From: Diplodia intermedia
Taxonomy: Eukaryota > Ascomycota > Dothideomycetes > Botryosphaeriales > Botryosphaeriaceae
Assembly (NCBI GenBank): GCA_021495925.1
Contig: JAKEKT010000085.1
Location: 97,170 to 161,169, forward strand
Length of the DNA: 64,000 nt
Reading direction: 5' to 3'
Part shown: positions 13,364 to 24,627 of the stretch, one piece after another
How positions within the stretch are numbered: the stretch's first letter is position 1
How the letters are laid out: each line of letters starts with the position of its first letter
The notes under the pieces: model-generated
The model's input: the letters and a program-made list of their open reading frames with translations, nothing else
The model's database searches: none
Told to the model about the DNA's origin: nothing
Made by a program: the position numbers and the translations under genes

Positions 13364-15163
13364 ATGGAGTTGTCGTTGTTGTAAAGCACGTATTGGGCAT
13401 CGCTGCGCTGGCTTTGTTTTAGCGATTTTGTTTCCCTTTTTGGATTTTTTTGACACCTTCTAATCAAGCTCCCGAAACCTTGATACCTAAAGTTCTACTT
13501 TCTTCATGTGCCAATAATTTCCTCGATTTTTTTGCATGCGATAACGTTAAAGCCCCCACCTTCTGTGTGTATATACCAATGGAGATGAGGTGAACAAAAG
13601 TTTCTTCATATTCGATGAAGCCGTGCGATCATTCTCTCTTCCTTGGCCGTGTGGAGGTTTGTAGACGCGACTTCGGCCGGTCAAATTGGGATCTGCGGTC
13701 CCTCTTCCCGGAAATAGTGCGACAATGCTTTATACCCGTTGGGGCTCGGCGCAAGAAGTTTAATTTCATCCACGTGGTACACCTGCTTTTCGGCTGCAGG
13801 CCGGATCGTGGCGATTCGGCGCGACTTCGCGTAGTCTGATCCTTGGACGACGTCAAGGGATGTTTGTGGCTTTGCTGTCAGGGTTTCCAAAGGGGTATGT
13901 GGTAATTGTAGGATGGACGAGTGGACTAGGTGAGCAGAGAAAAGGAGTTGACTTCGAGATGGCGTCTGGCAAACACTGTTCCTAAATCAAAGTTGGACAA
14001 AGACTGCTGACTGACTGCGCTACGAATCTAACCAAGATGAGTGCGTGGTGGAGAGCAAAAGGGATGGCGTGTTTCGGGCGCTACTGCCGCCGTCGCTACC
14101 ACCAGGTCATCCAGCCACCAACCCCCTTTCTACATGCAGCATTCTGCTGCCACCATGATGGGGAAAAGGAGGAGAGCCAACCGGGTGTCACCTAATTCCG
14201 CGGTGCTGCCGGGATGCGGGACAATACCAGGTAAATGCGGGGTAGCTAGGGGGAAAGAGGCGTTCTCTTTGGTCGATCACCCCGCAACCACAAACCAGCC
14301 TGCAGGCGGATCTCCATCTGCCGTCATACACACTTCCCTGACCAGAATAATGCACGACAACCCATCGCTAAGGTACGGGGCGCGGGAAGGATGAGAGGAG
14401 CTTACTAAGATCCCCGATACGGCCCTAAGATGCAGCAGCTTGCCCAATCAAGGTGGGGCTTCATTGTTGGTCCACGAAACGACAGCCCCCGGTCAAATGG
14501 GTGGAGACCGGCCAACTCAGACGCGCATCATCAGGAACGGATAACGCTGGAAAGGAGGGGACGGAGGGCCTAGGTAACTACCGATGCGGAACGAGCCCGC
14601 TCTTCTTATGCTGGCCGCGGCGGCGGGGCTGAGCCACGACGAACAATAGGCCAGGAACTGCCCCTCCCCTTCCCCACACAGATGGAGACATGCTGCGTTC
14701 CACAAGTGACGTCGTTGCTGTTGGACCGAGGCCAGCTGGAGCTAGGGTGCTTAGGTCCACAATGCAGTTGTCCAAGTCTACCCCGCAGCATTTTCCGCCG
14801 TCCGGATGCAAAACGCGGGGGCGCGTCGTACGGTGCTTCCTTGTCGTGGTTAAAAAGCGACGGCTGTGCCGGGCTCCCCTCTTTTCTCCTGCGCAGGTTA
14901 TTCCATAGGGCCGGCCGAGGGAGTGTTAAATACGCCTGCTGTTGCTGCTTGACGGATACTGCGAGCTCCTGGAGACACCTTGCTCTTTCTCGTTGTTCTT
15001 TCCTTCCACCCTGCCACTGGACACTTACCGCGACCGAACACCTCCAATTCACTTCGAGATTTGACTACATTGAACGACGACGACGAAAGCATTGCTCGAA
15101 CCAACCGAAGAAACGAAAAAAAAAGAAACCAACCCACACACCAAACCCCCTTCCCCCCCAACC
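13364..15163. other. intergenic, 1.8 kb
   Basis: 3' flank of the expansin-like gene and promoter of the alcohol dehydrogenase. The longest frames (117-148 codons) have no recognisable content. No RNA gene seen. Confidence 0.55.
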
Positions 15164-16477
15164 ATGTCGACCAACCCCGAAAGCACCGCCCACACGGGCG
15201 AGACCAAGTTCGAGATCCCCAAGACGTGCAAGGCCGGCGTCGTCGTCAACGAAGGGCCCGACTTCCGGGTCGAGATCCAAGACGTGCCCGTGCCGGAGCC
15301 AGGTGCGTCAAAACCAACCAACCCACCCAACCCTCTCTCCCCTTCCAAACACCCTCCCCTCCCCCCTCTTCTTCTCTCCCTCCCTCTCCAACACTAACAC
15401 CCCCACCCCCGCCACAGGCCCCGACGAAGTCCTCCTCCGCCTCAACGCCACCGGCCTCTGCATGTCCGACATCCACTTCATGGCGAACGACTGGGCCGTG
15501 CCCCCCATGTCAACCTTCTCCACCCGCTGCGCCGGCCACGAAGGCGCCGGCGTCGTCGTCGCCGTCGGCTCCAACGTCACGACGTGGAAAGTGGGCGACC
15601 GCGGCGGCGTCAAGCCTCTGTGGGACGTGTGCGGCGCGTGCGAGCAGTGCTGGACGGGGAAAGAAAACTACTGCCAGCGCGGCGTCTACACCGGGCTGGT
15701 GGCCACCGGCACGTACCAGCAGTACATCACCAGTCCGGCGAGGTATACGAGTCCGATTCCGGACGGGGTTAGTGATGAGGTCGCGGCGCCGGTTATGTGC
15801 TCGGCGAGTACGATGCATCGCGCGCTGGTTGATAGCGGGTTGAGGGCGGGGCAGTGGGTTGTGTTTCCGGGCGGTGGTGGCGGGGTGGGTATCCAGGGCG
15901 TGCAGTTGGCGCGCGCGATGGGGTTGAGGCCGGTGGCGGTGGATTCGGGGGAGGCGAAGAGGGCGTTGGCGACGAAGTTGGGGGCGGAGGGGTTTATCGA
16001 TTTCAAGGAGGTGGAGAGCGTGGCGGAGGAGGTCAAGAGGGTTTGCGATGGGTTGGGGGCGCACGGCGTGATTGTGACGGCGCCGCAGGCGTATAAGGAT
16101 GCGATCAGCTACGTGGGCGATCGGATTGGCGGGAAGATTGTTTGTGTGGGTTTGCGTAAGTTGTTGCTCCCTTTTTGTTGGTTCTGGTGGGAGGGATGGA
16201 TCGGGCGTGAGGCTAATGTGGTATGTTTTGTGTAGCACCCGCTGGCGCGACGCACATTGGCGCGGACCCGAACATCGTCGTCTTCAAGAACTTGACCATC
16301 ACCGGCAGCTTGGTGGGCACCATGTCGGATACGGCGGCGGCGCTGGAGTATGCGAGACGCGGGTTGCTGCAGCCCATCTGCGAGGTGCGGCCGTTGAGCG
16401 CGATGCCCGAATCGGTGCAGCAGCTGAGGAGGGGGGAGATTGCCGGTCGTGTGGTCATCGACTTTAACCAGCAATGA
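15164..16477 (+). CDS. zinc-dependent alcohol dehydrogenase (yeast ADH type)
   Basis: Exons 15164-15302, 15418-16155 and 16236-16477 give 372 residues with no signal peptide. Catalytic zinc ligands are recognisable: C61 in GLCMSD, H87-E88 in GHEGAG, and the later Cys in VMCSAS. Structural-zinc cysteines form a CGACEQCWTGKENYC cluster. The Rossmann nucleotide-binding loop is GGGGGVGIQG, with an acidic residue (VAVDSGE) at the end of the next strand, which favours NAD. The family interconverts primary alcohols and aldehydes in the cytosol. The substrate is uncertain, because fungal genomes hold several paralogues. Codon choice shifts within exon 2, from C-ending codons to G/T-ending codons after about 15750, which may only reflect composition drift. 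Confidence 0.93.
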
Positions 16478-16925
16478 AGAGACTGGGGAGACAATGCTTA
16501 GAAGAATAGCGGGAATCGCGAGTGTAAATCGAGGCTGCTGCCATTATGTGCTCTTAACAACGGTCCTGGACGTCAAGGTATGCCACAGGGGAGACAGTGC
16601 CGACGCATGCTACTGGTCCAAGCCCCTCTTTTGAGAGCCCCCTCCCTTGCGGTGATGCCCAAGTCAGTCTATTATCATATCTTAACCCGCCGGCATTCAG
16701 GTCAGACTCCGCGCTGAGCCTTTTTCTCCGTATCGGAACCACCCTTCCTTTCTACGCAGGCCGCTTCAGCACCCGAATCCTGCGATATCAGATCACGGTT
16801 GCATCAACCTCTCATCGCCAAAGCCTCGCATCAAAACCATACAGCTCTCCTATCCCGTCTTCCCCCGACCATCCACTCTACTACCCAACCCAACCCCCAC
16901 AAACCATCCACCAAGCCAACCCTCA
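16478..16925. other. intergenic between convergent genes, 0.45 kb
   Basis: Holds the 3' ends of the alcohol dehydrogenase and of the small secreted protein gene on the other strand. A CCCAACC-rich stretch is present; no gene seen. Confidence 0.5.
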
Positions 16926-17565
16926 TCACAACACCGTCCCCCCCACCACCTGCGACCCACCCCGCGCATCGCACGCGCCCTGCGAACTCACCTCGTACGG
17001 CGGCGGCACGCCGTCCTCAAACGGCAGCGTAAAGGTCACGGTCGTCTGGTCGGTCGGGTAGCGCGTGTAGTGGCCGGAGCCGAGCGTGTCGACGGCGACG
17101 AGGAGGCCGGTCGCGCCGCCGACGACCCACGCTTCGTCGGTCGAGTGGGGCAGCGTGATGTGCGCGAGGCCGGAGGTGAAGATTACGAATCTTTTTATTT
17201 CGGCGTCGGTTAGTGGGTTTTTTTTTTTTTTTTTGATGGGGGGAGGGAAGGAAGGAAAGGGTGTGCGCGCACTGGTTATGCGGAGCGTTGTGCAGGCCGC
17301 CGTCGAAGCGTGGGGGGATCACGGTGTACTCGGCGGCGCTGGACAGGTTGAATTTGAAGCTCTGGGCGCCGGATATGCCCGGGGTCGAGGGGACTTCGAG
17401 CGCGGTGGTGAATTGCCAGCATTGGAGGGCGGAGGCGTTGGTGGCCGGGTCGGTGACGATGGCTGTGGCGGTGAGGTGGAAGGTGGTGTTGTTGCTGGTG
17501 GTTTGGGCGGCCGCTGCTCCAATGCTGGAGAGGGCGAAGAGGGTTTGCAGCACGGGGAATCTCAT
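16926..17565 (-). CDS. small secreted protein of unknown function
   Basis: Exon 1 is 17565-17273 and exon 2 is 17190-16926, on the minus strand. The 82-nt intron contains a run of about 14 A and a CTAAC branch point. The product is about 185 residues with a signal peptide (about 1-20, ending AAAAQ), several N-glycosylation sequons and only two or three cysteines. I do not recognise a domain; this class is common among fungal secreted hypotheticals. The 3' end is uncertain. An in-frame GTGAGT donor-like site occurs at 16991-16986, so a further intron and different C-terminus are possible. Read straight through, the frame stops at the TGA at 16928-16926. Confidence 0.65.
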
Positions 17566-18062
17566 GGTGGAAACGACAGAACGGCGAGAAAGACAGGATC
17601 TGGAGGGATATTCTATTGTTTTTATGGTACCGACTACGTGGCCGCGGTTCCCCGCAGTGTCAGACGCGGTGGAGCCAATGTGCTGATTGAGCGTCGGTAG
17701 GCCCGGAAACAGTAAGGTGTGTTAGTCGGGTTAGGCAAGTCCTTGCAGATGACGAAAAAGCATGGTGGTGAAGCTGTGATGGTGCAATGCAAGCCGAAGC
17801 CACCCGATGCCGGGGCCCCTGGGGGTTCGCGCAGGTTGCCATGTCGTCGCAGGCTTACGAATAAGCGAAATTCTGGACGAGGAGGATGAGATGATGGTAG
17901 ATTATCAACACCCGCTCGGCCCCGAGATCGGCTCTTACGTCATGTCGCGTTCGAGACGCCAGGGTCTGACCAACCAACCATGATATTAACGCGACTCTTT
18001 CGCTCTCAAGACGCAGCCACAACCACGCAAACAATCCACCAAACCAAGAAACAACCACCACC
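17566..18062. other. divergent promoter region, 0.5 kb
   Basis: Lies between the minus-strand small secreted protein gene and the plus-strand sulfiredoxin gene. No gene of its own seen. Confidence 0.55.
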
Positions 18063-18449
18063 ATGGCCCTCGCCGGCAGCATCCAATCGCGCCACCTCCC
18101 CATCACGCAGCTGCCGTTCGCCTCGATCCTGCGGCCCATCCCTCCCGTCATCGACTCGCCCAAGGTCGACTCGATGGTGCAGACGCTGCGCGGCGAGACG
18201 TGCGACTACGTGCCGCAGCCCGCCCCCGAGCGCATCGAGCCCGGCCGCCTGCCGCCCGTCGACGTGCTGCACTACCACAGCAAGGCCCAGGACAAGGACT
18301 ACTATTTCGCCTTTGGCGGCTGCCATCGCATGCAGGCCTACGAGAAGGCCGGCGTCGACGTCGTCGATGTGAGGAGGTTGAAGGTGACCAAGGACATGTT
18401 GAAGGTGTATTTGGGCGGCAGTGTTGATAGGATTGTGGGCGAGGAGTAA
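18063..18449 (+). CDS. SRX1: sulfiredoxin
   Basis: Single exon of 128 residues, starting at an ACCACC-ATGG context. The signature FGGCHR motif gives catalytic C87 with H88 and R89, preceded by the PPVDVLHYHSK and YYFAFGG strands of the ParB/sulfiredoxin fold. Sulfiredoxin uses ATP to reduce over-oxidised (sulfinic) cysteine in 2-Cys peroxiredoxins, restoring peroxidase activity after H2O2 stress in the cytosol. Length matches fungal family members (about 120-130). No targeting sequence is seen. Confidence 0.95.
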   Translation: MALAGSIQSRHLPITQLPFASILRPIPPVIDSPKVDSMVQTLRGETCDYVPQPAPERIEPGRLPPVDVLHYHSKAQDKDYYFAFGGCHRMQAYEKAGVDVVDVRRLKVTKDMLKVYLGGSVDRIVGEE

Positions 18450-19615
18450 CTGGATGGAAGTCGAAGATACCCGAGTGTAATTCTGTACCAATATAAACAC
18501 TGATTCTCACAGTCGTCGGAGAACGAACTTGCTGCGCGCAACTAGTCTTAGCGGATGCAACGTCTCGGCTTTCGACCATTTCGCCTTGGCACCAGGAGAC
18601 CATGCAACTCTTACTTCTCGCCACTGCAATTCCAGTGCTATGCAAGTGAATGGTTTTTAGACTTGACCTGCAAGCTGCAACAAATTGACGTCTGTGGCTA
18701 TCAGTATTCTCGGATCTCGGCTCGCTTTGACGTCACGGGAATCGCGCTTTACTGCGCGTAGGTTTTAGCATCAAAGCTTAGCATGCTAAAAAAGAGTCTG
18801 AGCGAAAAGGATGAACGCAGCCACTCCACATGGTATCGAGGTTTGCTCGCTCGTGCGTAGACGGCTGCCATATGCTAAGCCTTGACCCACATCCACTTGA
18901 ACCCTGCGCTGAACACTCTTCCAGGTGATAATCCTCTTGTTCAGTTTCCCATCTGGCTTCCGAGTAGAAAATTCCACCAAGTCCCGACGGTTGGCGCTTT
19001 CGCCACATTCAGCTAGAAGACAGACTATTGGAAGCACAGAGTCAGTAGTACAGCTGGAGAAGATTGTTCCTCGCTCGAAGTCGCCTATTCGGGTCCTGCC
19101 GGCCATGCTCGGGCAGGTGTAACGTGGGGGCCGCAATCGTCCATGTCGGCGGGCCAGTCAGAATCACCGCTTTCCTTCCAACCGAACACCCAAGATCTCT
19201 GCTGCCTAAACAAGGCCTGTGCCGCCACGTGGGTCCTCGGCATCTGCGCCCTGCCAAGCCGAAATCTTGGCAATGGAGCGGATTTGGTAGCCAACGATGC
19301 CTGATACGGCCCGTTTAAGCAATTCACAAGGCTTTGCTGTTAAAATATGGGGCTAGCCGTGGCGGTGTTGCTGGCCTCGCATTCGGTCCCTCCGCGCCGC
19401 CATACCCGTGCTTGCATCCTTCGTGCGCCTCCACCATCTCCACCAAGAGCCGAGGGTAATGCTATAAAGGAAGGGTACCCTGCCGGCCATTTGAGGCAAT
19501 CATCAGCTCTCAACCATCTCGAAGCGCAAACCAGACGACTCTGTTGTTCAGTCGCTTCACGGCATCGTTCATTCGTCCCAGAAAACTTGAGCCAACCGAA
19601 AAAGGAAATTCCACC
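18450..19615. other. intergenic, 1.2 kb
   Basis: 3' flank of sulfiredoxin and promoter of the GPI-type gene. Frames on both strands are short and unlike known proteins. Confidence 0.55.
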
Positions 19616-20554
19616 ATGATCTCCAACATCGCTCTGCCCCTGCTCCTCGCAGGCATCGCCAGGTACGCCTCCACGCATCTTGTCCTCCCCCTTAAAAAAA
19701 AAAAAAAAAGAACCACCAAAACCTAACAACCCACCCGCAGCGCGCAATCCCAGACCACCTCCTCGGTCATCTCCTTCCCCTTCGCCGGCGACGGCTACTA
19801 CACCGTCATCCCGACCGCCGGCGTCAGCGGCTCCATCGTCGGCGTCGAGGACGCGCGCACCACGCTCGTCTACGAGTGCGACACGTTCGCGGCCGACCTC
19901 GCCGCCTTCTCGACCGTCGGCGTGCTGTGCCCGTTCGAGAGCGCGTACGCGCAGACGGTGACGTACGGCGCCGGCTACTGGGGCCAGGAGACGACGGCCG
20001 TCGCCAGCGGCATCACCGCCGCCGTCGACATGGACTGCGCCATCACCGCCGGCACCCCCGCGAGCGACGGCCGCGCCACCGCCACCGCGTCGCCCGTCTG
20101 CACCATGAGCTTCGGCGGCCAGTACAAGGACGAGTTGGCGGCGTTTGCGAATTGCGCGGGCGGGATCGATGATGTGGATGACATTGTAAGTCTCCGTCCA
20201 TCCCTTTTCAACAGAAAGCGGAAAACTAACGCTCCCGACCAGGACACCCAGAGCGCGATTGACTGCCTCCTCTCCCCCACCGCCTCTGCCACTGACGTCG
20301 CTGTCATGACCTTCGACCCCACCAACGTCTTCTACTGGACCGTCACCGTCACCGCCGTCGCTGAGGCCGTCGCTACCGCTGCCAGCGCTTCTCAGGGCAG
20401 TTCGGCCTCCGGTACTGCGGCCTCTGCTACTGGTAGCTCTGCTTCTGCCAGCGCGACTGCCGATGCTGGTAACGCTGCTGCGGCCGGAAGTGGTGTGAGC
20501 CGCATTGCGGTCGCTGGTGTTGTTGGGCTGGCGGGTGTTGTGCTTGCGTTGTAA
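19616..20554 (+). CDS. probable GPI-anchored cell-surface protein
   Basis: Exons 19616-19662, 19741-20185 and 20243-20554 give 267 residues. The N-terminus is a signal peptide (MISNIALPLLLAGI), interrupted after 15 codons by a 78-nt intron with a run of about 16 A. The middle is a compact domain with cysteines (YECDT, VLCPF, MDCAIT, VCTMSF, FANCAGG, IDCLL). The C-terminal 70 residues are Ser/Ala-rich and end in a hydrophobic tail (IAVAGVVGLAGVVLAL), the pattern of a GPI attachment signal. This architecture is common in ascomycete surface proteins; the domain has no known biochemical role. An antisense 495-codon frame across it is a shadow. Confidence 0.85.
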
Positions 20555-20646
20555 AGAGGGGAATGGGATGTTGTACGTGCATATATACTGTAGATATGAG
20601 TGATGATACCCAATGAACGTATTAGCTTTCAAACCAAGTTTGGAGG

Positions 20647-21508
20647 GTGAAGACCCAACCAACATTGAAGAGCAGAGATGACTTCGAGCCATGGAATAGT
20701 AGCCAATTGCATGCCCCGAGCTATTCGCGGCGTGCACGTAAGCAGCGGGGTGATCTGATGACGCTGAGGTGCAGCCTTGTGGAAACGTACGACCACGCCT
20801 TCTCCACTTTCCCACCTTACCACACACAGTTCCTTAGCGGCGGAGAGTCTCGCATTGTCGCTTTGTGGTCTCAACTGATCCATGCTTTTTTGACAGTCGT
20901 AGTTCCACATAGCGCATTCGGTGAAATTTTCACCGCGGCATTTCTCTCGAATACATGCAGACTCAGCATCTACTGGACCAACAACGTGGCAGATCACCTG
21001 AGGTTCAACAAGAGGACAAGACAAGTTACCGTATATCAACACAAAATCTGTCTCCTGCGCCATTTGGAGTCCAAAGAAGAGCCTTTCTTTCCCCGAGCCT
21101 TGCTCGAGGAGACCCTCGATACCTTCGAACTTCTGTTTCCATGGTACAATCAGGATTCCAGAGATTCTCCTGCGAGAGCAGAACAAGCCAATCTACGCTC
21201 TCGGCCGTTGTGGAAGACAGCGCATCCTCGAAATCGACCGTTACACCTTTTGGGGACACAGGCTATCTGACCTCCTTGACGCTTTTGAAGCCCCGCCGAG
21301 AGACATTTGGCAACGGTTGAAGAACCAACGCAACTTCAATGACTGGGCAAAATTCTTGATAGGCTTGCTTGTCCTCGTTTCGACCGTGGTCAGCATTGTG
21401 ACCGGCACAGTTTCCACGGTCTATTTAATCAAGCAGTACAACCTGGCTCTGACCCAGGATTGTGCAGAAGAAGATGCAGCAAGAACACTACCGGGGTTCT
21501 ACGTATGA
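20647..21508 (+). pseudogene. frameshifted remnant of a fungal C-terminally membrane-anchored protein
   Basis: Two adjacent reading frames appear to encode consecutive parts of one protein. The first (up to about 21140) includes IYWTNNVADHLRF and LVEET-like LLEETLDTFELLFPW. After a one-base frame change between about 21130 and 21165, the next frame reads FCFHGTIRIPEILL, then YTFWGHRLSDLLDAF, then a basic DIWQRLKNQRN stretch and a membrane segment (LIGLLVLVSTVVSIVTG), ending at 21508. That ending is a layout I recognise from a large family of uncharacterised fungal proteins. The only possible intron at the junction would be 18-38 nt and either too short or stop-creating, so decay is the best reading. 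No clear start codon is found. Confidence 0.5.
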
Positions 21509-21904
21509 GGGAAGCCAATCTTTTTTTGCGATCAGCTCAATGGGGTTCACGAGCGTTTGCGTGTCATTATCCATATTCCATATCTGAGGTCACGCATTTT
21601 TGTCTCATTTTTCACACTCCAGAATCATGGGACCGCATCGTTGGTAGATTGGAAGGAAAGGTCTCTGTATATCTTTATTTTCTTTGGTAATTGTTAACAC
21701 TTGCGTGGGTTGATAGAGATTTGGCTTCGATCTTTTGGCATTCCTCAAATTCCCAAATGAATTACATCAGAGGTCACACTTGGCAAAACAAAGCAACATA
21801 ATCCGGTCACACCTCCATATTGGTCGAAATAACACATTGGTCAGTCTTGTCTCAGCAGATTGCTGTTTGGTCTCGTCATAGCTCCTGTGGCCATATCTCC
21901 CCTC
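21509..21904. other. intergenic between convergent elements, 0.4 kb
   Basis: AT-rich 3' flanks of the remnant and of the DUF6594 gene. No gene seen. Confidence 0.5.
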
Positions 21905-23223
21905 TCATGAATCCGGAATGTTGCCCAAAAACACCACAAGAACAGCACAATATCTACTCAATGCGTCAACTAGTATCTTGGAGCTACGGATAAGTCAAGT
22001 TACTTACGCCGCAGCCGCAGCAAGGATCTCGTGGCGTCGGGCTCGCGTAAACAGTGATAGAACGGCGGAGAAAGCCAAGGTGAAGATCAGAAGCACCCCG
22101 ATAGACAGAGCACTGGTACGAGAACCCTGGGTAACGTCGCTTGTCAGGTGATATAACACATAGGTCGGTATCACCAGGAGTATCAGGATCGTGACCGTGA
22201 TGACTGCAGCAGCGAGCGCTTCGATGCGACTTCGAGTATACAAGTGTATGAGTGGGCCGTTGGTCTTCATTCTCGTTTCCTGATTGCCATTAGTCCACTT
22301 CAACGCTATTCGAAGCGGATTGAGGTCTCTCACCTGGGAGCAGAATATTGTGCGGATGAACTTGGGCCGGAAAGTCTGTAGTAGCTTCTCGAGGACCATG
22401 TCGAGCCAAGCGTGTTCTCTGCCAGGCCGGAGCGTGACGATGTCTTCTTTGTGTTGAACCCATCCATCCTGCTCGCTGTCTATGTCGCCTGCGTTATGTC
22501 CGCAATAATGGCGCAAACTGTGGTATTCCGATGTCGACGGACGTCGCATGAGCATCATTTCCCGCGCAGCGGTGAGAAGTCGAGCTGGGTAGCCATTAGT
22601 CTTTTCTTTCTTTCTTTTTAATAAACTCACGGTATGTTACTTACTATATTCGAGGAATTTTGCCTCGACCTCGTCTAGTAGCTCCTCCTTGTACTCGGAC
22701 GTCTTCTCGTGAGCGTCTGTAGCCCCTCCGTCACGGGGAAAGCCATCTTGGACTTCGAGATTTTTCTCCATGTCCGAGATTTCCCTCTGCTTTCTCAGAA
22801 GAAGTCTTGCCTGAATCCAACCAAAACGGCGGTACATCATGAAGTTCTCATCGCAGTCAAGGAAAGCTGCCAGCCTTGGATTCCCTTGGGGACAGTTCTC
22901 CACTTCATTCAGTTAGCGGAAGTCTCTTCCGCAGTAGCGGAGATTGGTCTCACATATCCGGACTCTAGTTTCGAGATTACGATTTTGCCCAAGTGGAAAC
23001 AGCGTCAATAGCCACTCAGCCCACCGGGGGGAATCTCTATGAGAAGAGTCTAAATCATCGTCAACGAGGACAGGTTATGAATAGAATGGGTTTGCTCACC
23101 AACTGTGGACGACTCATCACTGATTTCGCCAGTCTGAGCTGGGTCTTCTGGCGAAGTCTGGTCCGTACAGCCTGCATTGGAACACTCTTCTTGCCATTGA
23201 GCTTCCAAATCTTTCTCGGACAT
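21905..23223 (-). CDS. DUF6594-type fungal membrane protein
   Basis: Six exons on the minus strand: 23223-23100, 23049-22954, 22902-22645, 22584-22334, 22279-22008 and 21953-21905. The five introns are 50-60 nt and the product is 349 residues. A polar N-terminus leads into NPRLAAFLDCDENFMMYRRFG, then a charged helical region, then VTLRPGREHAWLD. The C-terminus carries a membrane pair (LAAAVITVTILILLVIPTYVL and IGVLLIFTLAFSAVLSLF), the RRHEILAAAAA motif and a last hydrophobic stretch (YCAVLVVFLGN). These are the hallmarks of DUF6594, expanded in ascomycetes and of unknown function. The last exon can be entered at TAG (YCAV) or one codon upstream at GAG (RYCAV). Composition is less GC-biased than in the housekeeping neighbours. 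Confidence 0.82.
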
Positions 23224-23432
23224 TTGTGGCGGAGCTATTCAGGAGTGTGTGAAATGGATTCAAAGCATTGGCATGAGTAATGGCCTTTGTGGAAATCCAT
23301 TGATTTATAGGTGATGAAATTCGAACCAAGCAAGGCGCACAACCATCTTTGCCCCATGCATAGCGGTGTAGGCTATATGCACGATCCCTGCGAGGCTCTA
23401 GGCCCTCAAGGCGGGGCTTGCAAGGCAGACGC

Positions 23433-24386
23433 TTACTTCTTTACAAAACGACTCTGTGCGAGCAATTCGTAGCCCTTGCCTCCCAACGTGTTGATCGGCT
23501 TATTTCCACTATCATTGGCATGGTACATAGGTTCTGGTTTTCTGTTGTCCACCTTTAATATCGTGGTTTTCATTGGTGGCCCTCCATCCACAATCAATCG
23601 TGGATTGTCCCCAATCTTCCAGGCAGGGGGTCGTCGTGACTGTTTCACCTCAGCTGGCTGATTGTTAGGAGTAATAGGGGCCGCAAACCTTGATATTGAT
23701 GGGTCTTTCGACGTGCGAGCGCGTTCCTTTGGAGTCGGCGTGGAGAGGCTGAACGGAAGTCAGATGAGGGCAAACGATATGTGAAGAGCTCTCACATCTT
23801 GGTCGGTCGGCTCTCCGATCGCTTCTTCCGCAACTTCATTGTCCGTAACCGCACGAGCTACCTCTGCATCGGAATTTTCGTGTTCAGGTTCTTCTGGCCT
23901 CACCTCCCCGGCAACACCTTTTTCGAACTCGGTGAATGGCATGACCTTGGATGCGCCCCACGAGGCTTTGAAATTGACAACGGACAATTGTTCGGCTCAA
24001 GGCTCTGAATTGGATACCAGTGGCGTGTATTTACATGTCGAGCGCTGTGTGAGGCACGAGGCAGAAGGAAGGCAATTCAGGCAAATGCGCCGTGAAGGGC
24101 ATGTGAAAGGCAGAAACAGGTTTTCCACAAGTGATACAACGGGCCACCGCATTGGCCAGGCATGGGCGAGGCTGCGTCTTACATGTGCAGCTGAAAGCCA
24201 CTCGCCTGTCGTGCGGACCACAACCAGAACATCCATCCAATCCCTAAGCTGTGTTTCATTCAGGAGGTGCAAGGCTCTCGCTGCCTGGGCTGCAGCCTGA
24301 AGCGGGGAAGCAGGCTTGCTGCCGCTGCAATGCTTCAACCATACATTCTCCAACCGGATGGTGACGGCTGCTTTAGTATGATGCAT
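23433..24386 (-). CDS. putative uncharacterised gene with Cys-rich segment (exon structure unresolved)
   Basis: Several minus-strand blocks look coding but I could not join them with certainty. From the 5' side: an ATG at 24386 opening an Ala-rich stretch; a Cys-rich block at about 24240-24031 (CSGC, SCTC, PC, RCITC), a possible zinc-binding unit; an acidic block at about 23985-23775 (PEEPEHENSDAEVAR); and a basic C-terminal block ending at 23433 (PAWKIGDNPRLIVDGGPPMK ... AQSRFVKK). A donor at GAT|GTGAGA (about 23795) with acceptors at TTCAG and AATCAG could connect the last two. No family recognised. It sits between the DUF6594 and caspase-like genes in the accessory block. Confidence 0.4.
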
Positions 24387-24627
24387 GCTCAGCCTTACAC
24401 GCATCTCCGGTGAAGCTGATGGGCAATTTTCTGTTGAGAAGATGATCAGCTATGACGCAGTACACTAGAGTCTCAAGGCATATTCCAGCGTAATCACTAA
24501 TCGCCAGCAACCACTCTGTTTTTCCTTGTTTTTTTAATTAATACATCCTCGACGGCAGATAACAACCTATTGTTTGTACAGGGCAGCCGTACATATCCAA
24601 GAATCAACATCCCAGTCTTTGGAAGCT

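Noticed and set aside
11624..13456. 610-codon minus-strand frame opposite the expansin-like gene
   Set aside because: Repetitive Gly/Arg/Asp antisense of Ser/Thr repeats; no signal peptide or domain.
19340..20827. 495-codon minus-strand frame over the GPI-type gene
   Set aside because: Spans the real gene, its introns and its promoter; no recognisable content.
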